Below are positions 44,608 to 56,693 of a stretch of 64,000 nucleotides of DNA, piece by piece; positions within the stretch are counted from its first letter, which is position 1, and each line of letters begins with the position of its first letter. The position numbers and the translations under genes are program-made. The stretch is from positions 38,726 through 102,725 of the forward strand of contig JAICXL010000001.1 of the NCBI GenBank assembly GCA_025980475.1. The letters are read 5' to 3'. The notes under the pieces are model-generated. The model saw nothing but the letters and a program-made list of their open reading frames with translations, searched no databases and was not told where the DNA came from. The DNA is from Nocardioidaceae bacterium. Its GTDB lineage: Bacteria > Actinomycetota > Actinomycetes > Propionibacteriales > Nocardioidaceae.

Positions 44608-46217
44608 CGCATGACCTGGTAGGTGGCGCGGCCGAACCGGATCTGACCGAACCGGCCGGCGGCACGCACCGTGGCCCTCCCGAGCTTGCGGCCCGCGTGG
44701 AAGCGGGCCCGGAACACCCCGTTGGCGTTGGCGGTTCCGCGGGCGACCACGTGGTGGCGGGTCTTGATGTGGACCGGCTCGTCCGCGAACAGCCCGCGCA
44801 CGACCACGCGCTCGACCTGGCGGCGGTGGACATGTGCTCGGGACAGGCGCACGTCGAACCGCGCCCGGCCCAGCACGCGCACGGTGCGGTCGGCCCGGTG
44901 GCCGGCGGAGTCACGCACCACGTAGGAGCGCTCCCCGGTGCCGCGTAGGGCGGTGACAGTGCGCTGGTAGCGCCCGGTCAGCCCCGTGTGGGCCGCCCGC
45001 AGGTTGCGGCCGGTCAGGCACACGGTGTCGCCCGGCGCGATACCCCCGACCGTCAGGCGCATCGACGAGCCGGCGCGGACGAAGCCGGTCGGGACGACCA
45101 GCGAGAGCGCGCGATCGGATGGGGGGGCCCACTGCAGGACGGGCAGCGCCTGGGCGGTCGTCCGCCGCCACTGGTCGGCGCTGGCGGTGTCGATGCCGTC
45201 GGTGCGGCCGGACCTCAACGCGGCGGCGTCGTAGGCGATCGCCCCGGTCTGGGTGGCCAGCTGCGTCGTGCAGCGGCCAGCGTCGTGCGCCTGGTGGGCG
45301 CGGACCCAGGTGGCCCCGGCCTCCGCTGCCGCGGTGTCGCCGAGCACACCGAGTGCCCACCCTGCCAGGCCGGTGCTGTTGGCATTGGCGGCTGTCTGCG
45401 GTGCCCCGCCCCCGAAGGCGCCATCGGCCTTCTGCTGCGACAGCAGCCACTGCTCCGCCTTGCCCACGGCGGCCGACACCGCCGGGCTCGTGTCGGCCAG
45501 CGGCTGGAGCATGATCACGGCATAGGCGGTCGCGTCCGGGTCCGGGGTGTCGGTGGCGTCGTTGCAGGCCTGGTCCGCCGCACTCGTGTCGCTGAACTCC
45601 AGCCGGAACCAGCCGGCGGTGCACTGCTGCTCGAGCAGGAAGGTCGTCACTGCCGAAGCGTCGCTGGATCCGGCCACTGTCAGGCCGCGGGCCGCGAGGG
45701 CCTGGCCGAGCGTGTTGGCGTAGTCCTGTCCGTACTGGTCGTTGGGATCCACGCGGTCCTCGATGCGTCCCGTGGTCGGGGTACTCGTGGACACCATCGA
45801 CTCCAGCTGACCCACGAGGTCCACGCCTCCGTACGATGTCGGGTCCGCACCCGCCAGCTCTGCGACGAGCAGTGACTTGGCCGTGGCACCCGCGGAGACG
45901 TCCCCGGGGTAGCCCCAGTCGGTCCCGGTGGTGTAGCTGTTCACGTGCTTTGCCAAGGCATTGCTGATCTGGTCGACCGTGTCCGCATGGCCACTCAGAG
46001 CGTCCAGGGCGATGGCCATGTCGGCGGACAGGCCGTAGTCGTCGAACTGGTACTGGTCGTTGTAGACCAGCCCATCGGTCAGCTGGCCGATGGTCCAGTG
46101 GGCGCCCTGGCTGGCCGGGCGAGGGTCGTCCGTCGCCAGCGCGGGCGCGGCGACGGTTGTGACGGTGAGGGCGACTGCGGCGACGACTGCGCCGCACCGA
46201 CCGAGGATGGGTGACAT
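44604..46217 (-). CDS. Exported alpha-toroid (transcobalamin N-domain-like) protein with C-terminal beta domains
   Basis: 537 residues with a signal peptide (about 1-28). Residues about 40-360 form repeated helix pairs like those of prenyltransferase, squalene cyclase and transcobalamin alpha-toroids: DDYGLSADMAIALDALSG, SAGATAKSLLVAELAG, YGQDYANTLGQALAARGL, DATAYAVIMLQPLAD, KADGAFGGGAPQTAANANST with GLAGWALGVLG. From about 380 to the end come Ig-like beta segments with many Arg/Lys. No membrane anchor. First gene after a cobalamin riboswitch and 4-nt overlapped with the DUF4430-type gene, so it is probably the partner half of a split transcobalamin-like binder. B12 binding is inferred, not shown. 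Confidence 0.72.
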   Translation of the reverse strand: MSPILGRCGAVVAAVALTVTTVAAPALATDDPRPASQGAHWTIGQLTDGLVYNDQYQFDDYGLSADMAIALDALSGHADTVDQISNALAKHVNSYTTGTDWGYPGDVSAGATAKSLLVAELAGADPTSYGGVDLVGQLESMVSTSTPTTGRIEDRVDPNDQYGQDYANTLGQALAARGLTVAGSSDASAVTTFLLEQQCTAGWFRLEFSDTSAADQACNDATDTPDPDATAYAVIMLQPLADTSPAVSAAVGKAEQWLLSQQKADGAFGGGAPQTAANANSTGLAGWALGVLGDTAAAEAGATWVRAHQAHDAGRCTTQLATQTGAIAYDAAALRSGRTDGIDTASADQWRRTTAQALPVLQWAPPSDRALSLVVPTGFVRAGSSMRLTVGGIAPGDTVCLTGRNLRAAHTGLTGRYQRTVTALRGTGERSYVVRDSAGHRADRTVRVLGRARFDVRLSRAHVHRRQVERVVVRGLFADEPVHIKTRHHVVARGTANANGVFRARFHAGRKLGRATVRAAGRFGQIRFGRATYQVMR

Positions 46218-46224
46218 GGCTTCC

Positions 46225-46410
46225 TTCCCGCTGCGAGCAACGGGAGGCCACAGTGAGCCACCCGCTGCTTTTCCTCGACAGCGTGTGTTCAGGACGCGTC
46301 GCAGCGGGTGCTCCGGCTCGCCGCCAGTTGGCGGCCTACGGTTGCGGGTCAGCGCCGGATTTTGACCGGCTTCCCCCGACTGCGGGCGTGATGATTGGTT
46401 GGGCTGAGGC
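46225..46410 (-). promoter_or_regulatory. Cobalamin riboswitch
   Basis: The minus strand at 46377-46337 has the B12-riboswitch core: GGGAAGCCGGTCAAAATCCG, then GCGCTGACCCGCAACCGTA. CCGGAGCACCCGC follows at 46316-46304. The outer 5' boundary is approximate. Between the core and the ATG, CCCGCTGC (46308-46301) can pair with either of two downstream GCAGCGGG copies, at 46268-46261 or at 46234-46227; the second directly precedes the AAGGAAG ribosome site of the toroid gene. Vitamin B12 should repress expression, by family precedent. Confidence 0.9.
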
Positions 46411-46418
46411 TATCAGCA

Positions 46419-47177
46419 CTACCTGGCATTGCGCTTGTCGCGTACGGCGACCGAGCCGGTGCCCTCATCCTTGAACTCGAAGAGCTGCGTCGCCGCGAGC
46501 AGCTTGCTCAACGACGCGTAGCCGTAGTTGCGCGGGTCGAACGACGACTGGTTGGAGATGTGCTGCCCGACCGTGCCCACCAGCGCCCAGCCGTCCTCGT
46601 CCGCGGAAGCCATGACCGCGTTGCGCAGCAGCCGGACGAGCGCGGCGTCACGCTTGAGCTTCGCGGTCGGAACCCGCAGCCGGCCCTTGGGCGTCTGGTC
46701 CTGCTCGTCGTCGATGCCCTCGTCGGGGTCCTCGCCGAGCTGGTCGAGGAAGAGGAAGCGGGAGCAGGCGCTGACGAACGGAGCCGGGGTCTTCTGGGCG
46801 CCGAACCCGTAGACGGCGACGCCCTTCTCGCGCAGGTGCATCACCAGCGGCGTGAAGTCGGCGTCACTGGAGACGATGCCGAAGGCGTCGGGTCGATCGG
46901 TGTAGAGCAGTGCCATCGCGTCGATGACCAGCGCCATGTCGCTGGCGTTCTTGCCCCTGCTGTAGTCGTACTGCTGGATCGGGCGAATCGCCTTGTCGTG
47001 CAACATCCCCGCCCAGCCGCTGAGCTCGGCCTTGGTCCAGTTGCCGTAGGCGCGACGGATGCTGCTCTCGCCGAACGCCGAGAGCTCGTTGAGGATGTCG
47101 TCGATCTTGCTGGCCGGGGAGTTGTCTGCGTCGATCAGCAACGCGATCCGTGGGCGGCGGTTGGCGGACTCGGGCAC
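46419..47177 (-). CDS. NYN-domain protein with C-terminal OST-HTH/LOTUS-like region
   Basis: 252 residues. The NYN (PIN-like ribonuclease) domain has acidic residues in IALLIDADNSPASK (D16, D18), ASDMALVIDAMALLY and GIVSSDADFTPLV. The C-terminal third (KLKRDAALVRLLRNAV, ADEDGWALVGTVGQHI, FDPRNYGYASLSKLLA) matches the LOTUS/OST-HTH pattern that binds RNA. Such proteins are presumed RNases or RNA-processing factors. The GTG starts 1 nt after the gatB stop, so it is co-transcribed with gatCAB. Its 3' end abuts the cobalamin riboswitch region. Confidence 0.88.
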   Translation of the reverse strand: MPESANRRPRIALLIDADNSPASKIDDILNELSAFGESSIRRAYGNWTKAELSGWAGMLHDKAIRPIQQYDYSRGKNASDMALVIDAMALLYTDRPDAFGIVSSDADFTPLVMHLREKGVAVYGFGAQKTPAPFVSACSRFLFLDQLGEDPDEGIDDEQDQTPKGRLRVPTAKLKRDAALVRLLRNAVMASADEDGWALVGTVGQHISNQSSFDPRNYGYASLSKLLAATQLFEFKDEGTGSVAVRDKRNAR

Positions 47178-47178
47178 G

Positions 47179-48696
47179 TCAGGACAGCCTCTCGAGGATC
47201 AGCTCGCGGACCCGGCCGGCATCGGCCTGCCCCCGCATCTCCTTCATCACGGCTCCGATCAGGGCGCCGGCTGCGGCGACCTTCCCGTCACGGATCTTCT
47301 GCGCGACATCGGGGTTCGCCTCGATCGCCCGGTCGACGGCCCCACTGAGGGCGCCCTCGTCGCAGACCACGGCGAGCCCACGCGCGGCGACCACGGCGTC
47401 CGGGTCGCCCTCTCCGGCCAGGACGCCGTCGAAGACCTGCCGGGCGAGCTTGTCGTTGATCGCCCCCTCGTCGACGAGCGCCTGGATCCGGGCGACGTGG
47501 CCCGGCGTGATCGGCAGCTCGGTGAGGTCGATGCCCTGCTCGTTGGAGCGGCGGGCGAGCTCGGAGAGCCACCACTTGCGGGCCGCCTGCGGCGCAGCGC
47601 CTGCGGCGATGGTCTGCTCGACCAGGGCCAACGCACCGGCCCCGACGGTGTCGCGCATCTCCAGGTCGGAGAAGCCCCACTCCTGCTGCAGGCGGGCCCG
47701 GCGCTCGCGCGGGGGCTCGGGAAGCCCGGCCCGCAGCTTCTCCACCCAAGCGGGGTCGGGCGCGACCGGGACCAGGTCAGGCTCGGGGAAGTAGCGGTAG
47801 TCCTCGGCGTCGGACTTCTCCCGGCCGCTCCTGGTGGCGCCGGTGTCCTCCTGCCAGTGCCGGGTCTCCTGCAGGACGGTCCCCCCCGCCTCGAGCACGG
47901 CGGCCTGACGGGAGATCTCGTAGCGGGCAGCCCGCTCCACCGAGCGCAGCGAGTTGACGTTCTTGGTCTCGGTGCGGGTGCCGAGGCCACCGCTGCCGGC
48001 CGGTGCCAGGGAGAGGTTGACGTCGCAGCGCATCGACCCCTGCTCCATCCGGGCGTCCGAGACGCCGAGGGCCAGGATCAGTTCGCGGAGGTGGGCGACG
48101 TAGGCCCTCGCCACCAGCGGCGCCTTCTCCCGGGCACCGGTGATCGGGCGGGTGACGATCTCGATCAGCGGGATGCCGGCCCGGTTGTAGTCCACCAGTG
48201 AGTAGTCGGCGCCGTGGATGCGACCCGACGTGCCGACGTGGAGCGACTTGCCCGTGTCCTCCTCCATGTGGGCGCGCTCGATCTCGACCCGGAAGGTTTC
48301 GGGCCCGTCTCCCGCGTCGACCTCCACGTCGGTCCAGCCGTCGAAGCAGATCGGCTCGTCGTACTGCGAGGTCTGGAAGTTCTTGGGCATGTCGGGGTAG
48401 AAGTAGTTCTTCCGGGCGAACCGGCACCACTCTGCGATCCGGCAGTTGAGGGCGAGGCCGATCCGGACAGCCGACTCCACGGCGCGGGCGTTGACCGCCG
48501 GCATCGAGCCGGGCAGGCCCAGGCAGGTCGGGCACACCTGGGTGTTCGGCTCGTGGCCGAACTCGGTCGAGCAGCCGCAGAACATCTTCGAGGCGGTGCT
48601 GAGCTCGACGTGGACCTCGAGGCCCATCGCCGGGTCGAACTTCGCGAGCGCCTCCTCGAAGGCCAGCAGCGCCCCGGTCGTCGAGGTCGAGGTCAT
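47179..48696 (-). CDS. gatB: Asp/Glu-tRNA(Asn/Gln) amidotransferase subunit B
   Basis: 505 residues, tRNA-binding and kinase subunit of GatCAB, which converts Glu-tRNA-Gln (and Asp-tRNA-Asn) to the correct product. Marks: [35 protein letters not shown] with zinc cysteines, [34 protein letters not shown] and MRCDVNLSL, with a C-terminal YqeY-like helical tail. The ATG at 48696 overlaps the gatA stop. Confidence 0.97.
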   Translation of the reverse strand: MTSTSTTGALLAFEEALAKFDPAMGLEVHVELSTASKMFCGCSTEFGHEPNTQVCPTCLGLPGSMPAVNARAVESAVRIGLALNCRIAEWCRFARKNYFYPDMPKNFQTSQYDEPICFDGWTDVEVDAGDGPETFRVEIERAHMEEDTGKSLHVGTSGRIHGADYSLVDYNRAGIPLIEIVTRPITGAREKAPLVARAYVAHLRELILALGVSDARMEQGSMRCDVNLSLAPAGSGGLGTRTETKNVNSLRSVERAARYEISRQAAVLEAGGTVLQETRHWQEDTGATRSGREKSDAEDYRYFPEPDLVPVAPDPAWVEKLRAGLPEPPRERRARLQQEWGFSDLEMRDTVGAGALALVEQTIAAGAAPQAARKWWLSELARRSNEQGIDLTELPITPGHVARIQALVDEGAINDKLARQVFDGVLAGEGDPDAVVAARGLAVVCDEGALSGAVDRAIEANPDVAQKIRDGKVAAAGALIGAVMKEMRGQADAGRVRELILERLS

Positions 48697-50219
48697 CGGG
48701 CGGCTCCTTCCAGCGCCGGGGCCCTGTCGAGCAGCGGCCCGCCCCACTCACCGGCCAGCAGCGCCTCCAGCGCGGCGCCGACCCGGTAGACCCGGTCGTC
48801 GGCGAGCGCCGGCGCCAGCACCTGGAAGCCGGACGGCAGCTCGTCCTCGTCGGCCAGCCCGTTGGGCACCGAGATCCCCGGGACGCCGGCCAGGTTGGCG
48901 GGGATGGTGGCCAGGTCGTTGAGGTACATCGCCAGCGGGTCGTCGACCTTCTCCCCGATCGGGAAGGCGGTCGTGGGGGCGGTCGGCGAGACCAGCACCT
49001 CGACCTGCTCGAAGGCGTTCGCGAAGTCGCGGCTGATCAACGTGCGCACCTTCTGGGCCTGGCCGTAGTAGGCGTCGTAGTAGCCGCTGGACAGCGCGTA
49101 GGTGCCGAGGATGATCCGGCGCTTGACCTCCGGGCCGAAGCCGGCGTCGCGGGTCGCCCGCATCACCTCCTCGGCGCTGGGGTCGGCGACACCCTCGGGC
49201 AGCACCCGCAGGCCGTAGCGCATCGCGTCGAAGCGGGCCAGGTTCGACGACGCTTCGGCCGGCAGGATCAGGTAGTAGGTCGCCAGTGCGTGCACGAAGG
49301 TCGGGCACGAGACCTCGACGACCTCCGCGCCCGCCTTGGTCAGCAGGTCGAGGGAGTCCTGGAACCGCGCCAGCACACCGGGCTGCCAGCCCTCGCCGCT
49401 CATCTCGGTGATCACGCCGACGCGCACGCCGGACAGGTCACCGCTGCTCCCCTGCTTCACCGCCTCAACCAGGTTGCCGATCGGCTGGTCGATCGAGGTC
49501 GAGTCGAGCGGGTCGTGCCCGCCGATCACCTCGTGCAGCAGCGCGGCATCGAGCACGGTGCGGGTCACCGGGCCGGCCTGGTCCAGCGAGTTGGCAAGCG
49601 CGACCAGCCCGTAGCGGGAGACTCCGCCGTACGTCGGCTTCACCCCGACCGTCCCGGTCACTGCCCCCGGCTGCCGGATCGATCCGCCGGTGTCGGTGCC
49701 GACCGCCAGCGGCGCCTCGAAGGCGGCCACCGCCGCGGCCGACCCACCGCCGGAGCCGCCGGGGATCCGGTCGAGGTCCCACGGGTTGTGGGTCGTGCCG
49801 TAGGCGGAGTGCTCGGTGGAGGAGCCCATCGCGAACTCGTCCATGTTGGTCTTGCCGAGGATCGGGAGCCCCGCCTCGCGGAGACGGGCAACCACCGTTG
49901 CGTCGTACGGCGGCACCCAGCCCTCGAGGATCCGCGACCCGCACGTCGTCGGGACGCCCTTCGTGGCGAGGACGTCCTTGACCGCGATGGGCACCCCGTC
50001 GAGCGACGACGCGGGGCCGCCGGCGGCGCGGCGCTCGTCCGATGCCTGCGCCTGCGCCAGCGCGCCGTCCGCGTCGACGTGCAGGAAGGCGTGCACCGGT
50101 CCGTCGACCTGGGCGATCCGGTCCAGGTGCGCCCGGGTCAGCTCGACGCTGCTGGTCTCGCCCGCTGCCAGCGCGTCGGCCAGCTCGGCGGCGGTCTTGC
50201 GGGTCCAGTCCGTGCTCAC
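48693..50219 (-). CDS. gatA: Asp/Glu-tRNA(Asn/Gln) amidotransferase subunit A
   Basis: 508-residue glutaminase subunit with the amidase signature: [20 protein letters not shown] (Lys), [16 protein letters not shown] (cis-Ser) and [16 protein letters not shown] (Ser), plus [15 protein letters not shown] and [16 protein letters not shown]. It releases ammonia from glutamine and passes it to GatB. The GTG overlaps the gatC stop and its own stop overlaps gatB. Confidence 0.97.
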   Translation of the reverse strand: MSTDWTRKTAAELADALAAGETSSVELTRAHLDRIAQVDGPVHAFLHVDADGALAQAQASDERRAAGGPASSLDGVPIAVKDVLATKGVPTTCGSRILEGWVPPYDATVVARLREAGLPILGKTNMDEFAMGSSTEHSAYGTTHNPWDLDRIPGGSGGGSAAAVAAFEAPLAVGTDTGGSIRQPGAVTGTVGVKPTYGGVSRYGLVALANSLDQAGPVTRTVLDAALLHEVIGGHDPLDSTSIDQPIGNLVEAVKQGSSGDLSGVRVGVITEMSGEGWQPGVLARFQDSLDLLTKAGAEVVEVSCPTFVHALATYYLILPAEASSNLARFDAMRYGLRVLPEGVADPSAEEVMRATRDAGFGPEVKRRIILGTYALSSGYYDAYYGQAQKVRTLISRDFANAFEQVEVLVSPTAPTTAFPIGEKVDDPLAMYLNDLATIPANLAGVPGISVPNGLADEDELPSGFQVLAPALADDRVYRVGAALEALLAGEWGGPLLDRAPALEGAAR

Positions 50220-50527
50220 TGCTCGTCCCCCAGGATCCGGGGCACCTTGAAGCGCTGCTGCTCCTGCTCGGGAGCGCCGGAGAGCGCCTCGTCCGCGGTC
50301 AGCCCGGGCCGCACCACGTCTTCACGGAAGACGTTGGTCAGCGCAAGCGCGTGCGACGTCGGCGGGATGTCGCCGGCGGCCACCTGGTTGATCGAGGCGA
50401 CCGAGTCGATGATCACCGCCAGCTGCGGGGCCAGGTGGTCGAGCTCGTCGTCGGAGAGCTCGATCCGGGCGAGGTCGGCCAGGTGACGGACCTCCTCCCG
50501 CGAGACGGTTGCTGGAGTGTCGGGCAT
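50216..50527 (-). CDS. gatC: Asp/Glu-tRNA(Asn/Gln) amidotransferase subunit C
   Basis: 103 residues, small stabilising subunit. [20 protein letters not shown] and LRxDVV-like [11 protein letters not shown] are the family marks, with FKVPRIL at the C-terminus. First gene of gatC-gatA-gatB-NYN. Confidence 0.93.
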   Translation of the reverse strand: MPDTPATVSREEVRHLADLARIELSDDELDHLAPQLAVIIDSVASINQVAAGDIPPTSHALALTNVFREDVVRPGLTADEALSGAPEQEQQRFKVPRILGDEQ

Positions 50528-50627
50528 GCCGACCATCCTAGGAGTCAGTCCCGGACGCGGCGCACTGCGGCTGCCCGGCATCCTGCGCGACCAGATCCTG
50601 GCCATGGACGAGGGGACCGACCACGCT

Positions 50628-50633
50628 TAGATT
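50628..50633 (+). promoter_or_regulatory. -10 element TAGATT for the TIGR03086 gene
   Basis: TAGATT followed by 6 nt and the ATG at 50640, in the divergent gap to gatC. Confidence 0.6.
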
Positions 50634-50639
50634 GCCTCC

Positions 50640-51248
50640 ATGGAGGCTCTCGAGCTGCTCCGCCGGGCACAGCGGGAGTTCGCGCGCCGCGTCGACCGGG
50701 TCCGGCCGAAGGACATGGAGCTGCGGACCCCGTGCCCGGACTGGGACGTCGCCGCGCTGATCAGGCACGTGGTCGGCGCCGACAACGCCTACGCCGCCAT
50801 CCTGCGCGGAGGCTCGGTGCAGGACTTCGCGCGGGTGGTCGCGCAGACCTCGATCACGGAGCGGCCGGCGGCCGACTTCGCCTCGAGTTCGGCAGCCCTG
50901 CTGGAGGAGATGGGCAGGCCCGCGGAGCTCGACCGGATCGTGCACCACCCGATCGGCGACATCCCGGTGCTGCAGCTGCTGGGCATGCGCGTGACCGACT
51001 GGACCGTGCACGGCTGGGACCTGGCGCGCGCCATCGGCGGCGACGAGCAGATCGACCCGGGCCTCGCCGAGGCGCTGCTCAAGCGGACGCAGGCCCGCGG
51101 CGACGCGATCTACGCCACCGGCTACTTCGTCCGCGGCCCCGGACTCCCGGACGGCGCGAGCCCGCAGGCCCAGCTGCTCGACCTGCTGGGCCGGGACCCG
51201 GCTCCACTGGCAGCTTCGGACCGCCGGCACCGCCACGCGGCTCGGTAG
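50640..51248 (+). CDS. TIGR03086-family (DinB/maleylpyruvate isomerase-like) metal-binding protein
   Basis: 202 residues, four-helix DinB/MDMPI fold. Metal ligand candidates are His in DVAALIRHVVGAD and His in VTDWTVHGWDLARAIG, the usual family pattern. Mycothiol-dependent enzymes belong to this superfamily, but the substrate is unknown. The ATG is leaderless-looking. It lies 9 nt before the LLM oxidoreductase gene. Confidence 0.85.
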   Translation: MEALELLRRAQREFARRVDRVRPKDMELRTPCPDWDVAALIRHVVGADNAYAAILRGGSVQDFARVVAQTSITERPAADFASSSAALLEEMGRPAELDRIVHHPIGDIPVLQLLGMRVTDWTVHGWDLARAIGGDEQIDPGLAEALLKRTQARGDAIYATGYFVRGPGLPDGASPQAQLLDLLGRDPAPLAASDRRHRHAAR

Positions 51249-51251
51249 CGT
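51246..51251 (+). promoter_or_regulatory. -10 element TAGCGT for the LLM oxidoreductase gene
   Basis: TAGCGT spans the stop of the upstream gene and is followed by 6 nt and the ATG at 51258. Confidence 0.55.
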
Positions 51252-51257
51252 CGCGCC

Positions 51258-52181
51258 ATGCGGTTCGACATCTCGATCCCCCAGCTCGACGCTGGCCGTT
51301 TCGACGCGGACGGTGTCAAGGCCTACCTGACACGGGCCGAGGAGCTCGGCTTCACCGGCGGCTGGGTGATGGAGCAGGCCATCGGGCCGACCCCGCTGCT
51401 CGCGCCGCTCGAGATGCTGGCCTGGGCGGCCGCCTGCACCGAGCGGCTCCGGCTCGGCGTCGCGGTGCTGGTCAGCACCCTCCACGACCCGCTGCAGCTT
51501 GCCGCCGCGGTCACGGCCGTCGACCGGCTCAGCCACGGCCGGCTCGACGTCGGCATCTCGGGCGGTGGCGGCTTCCGCAAGTTCGAGGCGTTCGGCGTGG
51601 AGCAGGGGAGCTTCGTAGCCCGCTTCACCGAGGGACTCGAGCTGATGAAGGCGGCGTGGTCCGACGAGCCGCGGATCACCTTCCACGGCCGCTTCCGGCA
51701 GCTCGACGACCTCCCGATCCAGCCGAAGCCGGTGCAACGGCCACACCCGCCGATCTGGTTCGGGGCCAGCGCACCGAAGTCGCTCGCCCGGGCGGTGCGC
51801 CACGGTGACGGCTTCCTCGGCGCCGGCTCCTCGACGACCGAGGCGTTCGCCGAGCACACCGCGATCGTCCGCGAGGAGCTCGCACGACAGGTGCGCGACC
51901 CTTCGTCCTTCACGATCGGCAAGCGTGTCTACCTCACGGTCGACGATGACGCCCAGCGGGCCCGGGAGCGGATCATCGACGGGTTGCGGCGGGTCTACGG
52001 GCGCATGAAGGGGATCGAGGACGTGCCCGTCTCCGGCACCCCCGAGGACGTCGTGCGTGGGCTTCGCGAGGTGCGGGACGCCGGCGCGAAGATGGTGTTG
52101 CTGCACCCGCTCGGGACCGACGTCGCGGAGGACCGCGAGCAGATGGAGCGTCTGGCAGCAGAGGTACTGCCCCAGCTGTGA
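51258..52181 (+). CDS. LLM-class (luciferase-like) oxidoreductase, probably F420-dependent
   Basis: 307-residue TIM-barrel flavin or F420 enzyme. Marks: LAPLEMLAWAAACTERLRLGV, HDPLQLAAAVTAVDRLSHGRLDVG (the central family motif), GVEQGSFVARFTEGLELMKAAWS and PKPVQRPHPPIWFGASAPKS. In actinobacteria such proteins commonly use F420, though FMN cannot be excluded. Substrate unknown. Confidence 0.88.
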   Translation: MRFDISIPQLDAGRFDADGVKAYLTRAEELGFTGGWVMEQAIGPTPLLAPLEMLAWAAACTERLRLGVAVLVSTLHDPLQLAAAVTAVDRLSHGRLDVGISGGGGFRKFEAFGVEQGSFVARFTEGLELMKAAWSDEPRITFHGRFRQLDDLPIQPKPVQRPHPPIWFGASAPKSLARAVRHGDGFLGAGSSTTEAFAEHTAIVREELARQVRDPSSFTIGKRVYLTVDDDAQRARERIIDGLRRVYGRMKGIEDVPVSGTPEDVVRGLREVRDAGAKMVLLHPLGTDVAEDREQMERLAAEVLPQL

Positions 52182-52185
52182 GGAG

Positions 52186-55010
<2,825 letters not shown>

Positions 55011-55048
55011 CCTGAAAACGCATTCGTTCCATCCCGGGTCGGAGTCCC

Positions 55049-55663
55049 ATGAGCAGCACCACCGCAGAGCGCGCGGCGAACCCGGGCCGCCCACGTGTCG
55101 AGGGTGACCGCGAGGAGGAGATCCTCGCCGCAGCCCTGGGGCTGCTCCTCGAGCTGGGCTACGACCGGCTGACGATGGACGCCGTCGCGAAGGCAGGGCG
55201 GGCCAGCAAGGCCACCCTCTACCGCCGGTGGGCGAGCAAGCCCGCGCTGGTGATCGACGCCCTGGTGCGCGCGAAGGCGGCCCCCCACCCGGTCGAGCCC
55301 GACACGGGCAGCCTGCGCACCGACCTCATCGAGACCTTCTGCGGCGCCGCCGGGCAGGCCAACGAGGCCAGCACCCGCATCCTCGCTGCCGTACTCACCG
55401 CGATCAGCACCGACGCCGAGTTCGCGGCCCTCTTCCGCGAGCAGTTCATCGCACCCAAGATCGCGATCACCCAGCACATCTACGAGCGCGCGATCGCCCG
55501 GGGTGAGGTGGATCCGTCCGTCGACCTCGACGTGATCGGGCCGGCACTCGCCGGAATCGTGCTGCACCGCGCCTACCTGCTCGGGCAGGCACCGGACCGG
55601 GAGTCCATCGAGCGCGTCGTCGACCGGGTGATCCTGCCCGCCGTCCGGGCAGCGGGCACCTGA
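55049..55663 (+). CDS. TetR-family transcriptional regulator
   Basis: 204 residues. The N-terminal HTH begins EILAAALGLLLELGYDRLTM and recognises DNA through AVAKAGRASKATLYRRWASK. The C-terminal domain (TRILAAVLTAISTDAEFAAL, LLGQAPDRESIERVVDRVI) is of the TetR_C type common in efflux regulators. No transporter lies adjacent; the hydrolase 38 nt upstream or the MetE-like gene could be targets. Confidence 0.9.
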   Translation: MSSTTAERAANPGRPRVEGDREEEILAAALGLLLELGYDRLTMDAVAKAGRASKATLYRRWASKPALVIDALVRAKAAPHPVEPDTGSLRTDLIETFCGAAGQANEASTRILAAVLTAISTDAEFAALFREQFIAPKIAITQHIYERAIARGEVDPSVDLDVIGPALAGIVLHRAYLLGQAPDRESIERVVDRVILPAVRAAGT

Positions 55664-55673
55664 GGGCTGGGGG

Positions 55674-56672
55674 TCAGCCCGTGCCCATCCGCGAGGCACC
55701 GGTCCGCAGGAGCGAGAGTGCCTCGCGTGCGTACGCCGCACTCGCGCCGGCCAGGCCGCACGCTGGGGTGAGCACCAGATGGTCGCCGACCTCGTCGGGA
55801 TCGAGGCCGAGCATGTCGAGGAAACGCAGCACCCGCTCGACGACTGCCCCCTCCTCCGGTGGGTGCGGCGGGTCGACGGCCGGCACGACGCCGAGGAAGA
55901 CCCGGTCGCCGTCGTCGAGGGCGGTCCCGAGGGCGTCGTACGCCTCCGCCCCCAGGACCAGCAGGTCCACCGACACCGCGGCCGCGCCGGCACCGCGCAG
56001 GAGCCCCACGGGCACCTCCGCGGCACAGCAGTGCACCAGCGGCGTCGCCCCGGCGTCGCGGACCGCCGCGAGCACCCCTGCCAGCGCCTCGGAAGCCCCG
56101 GGCACATCGACGCTCCGGTGCCGGTGGAAGCCGGACGCGGTGGGGACCCGCCCGGCGAGGACGGCAGGCAGCGCCGGCTCGTCGACCTGCACCAGCAGCC
56201 GTGCTTTCGGCACCCGACGGCGCAGGTCGGCCACGTGAGCCGCGACGCCCTCGGCCAGCGCCTCGGCCAGCTCCCGTCGGGCGCCGACGTCGGCCAGCAC
56301 CCGGTCACCGCGCGGTCGCTCGACGGCCGCCGCCAGCGTCCACGGCCCGGCGATCTGCACCTTCAGCTCCCCGGCGTAGCCCTGGGCCAGCTCCTCGAGG
56401 ACGTCGAGGTCCTCGAGGAGGAGCGAGCGCGCCCGGCGGCGGTCGATGCCCGCGGAGGAGGCCGGACCCCCCGTGAGCCGCCACCCGGCCGGCTGCAGGT
56501 CGAAGCCCAGCTCGGTGATGACCGCCGTCGCTCGGCCGGTCAGGTCCCCGACGGGCCCGCGCCCGGGCAGCTCGGGGAGGTGCGGCAGGTCGGGCAGCTC
56601 GCCGAGCACGACCCGGAGGGGCTCTCGCACGTCCGTGCCCGGCATCGACCCGACTCCTGTGGCGACGGTCAC
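55674..56672 (-). CDS. MetE-like (cobalamin-independent methionine synthase C-domain) protein
   Basis: 332 residues, about half the length of MetE, corresponding to its C-terminal catalytic barrel. Zinc ligand candidates are H-x-C in TPLVHCCAAEVPVGLL and the Cys in LTPACGLAG; LLVQVDEPALPAVLAG and TGVGSMPGTD also fit. Short forms of this type in archaea and actinobacteria may use methylcobalamin or corrinoid proteins as donor, so the donor is uncertain. The start is a GTG (VTVATGVGSMPG) with TAGGGT 8 nt upstream. Confidence 0.83.
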   Translation of the reverse strand: MTVATGVGSMPGTDVREPLRVVLGELPDLPHLPELPGRGPVGDLTGRATAVITELGFDLQPAGWRLTGGPASSAGIDRRRARSLLLEDLDVLEELAQGYAGELKVQIAGPWTLAAAVERPRGDRVLADVGARRELAEALAEGVAAHVADLRRRVPKARLLVQVDEPALPAVLAGRVPTASGFHRHRSVDVPGASEALAGVLAAVRDAGATPLVHCCAAEVPVGLLRGAGAAAVSVDLLVLGAEAYDALGTALDDGDRVFLGVVPAVDPPHPPEEGAVVERVLRFLDMLGLDPDEVGDHLVLTPACGLAGASAAYAREALSLLRTGASRMGTG

Positions 56673-56680
56673 GACAATGG

Positions 56681-56686
56681 ACCCTA
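56681..56686 (-). promoter_or_regulatory. -10 element TAGGGT for the MetE-like gene
   Basis: TAGGGT on the minus strand, 8 nt before the GTG start, in the spacer shared with the sigK promoter. Confidence 0.5.
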
Positions 56687-56693
56687 GCCGCAC

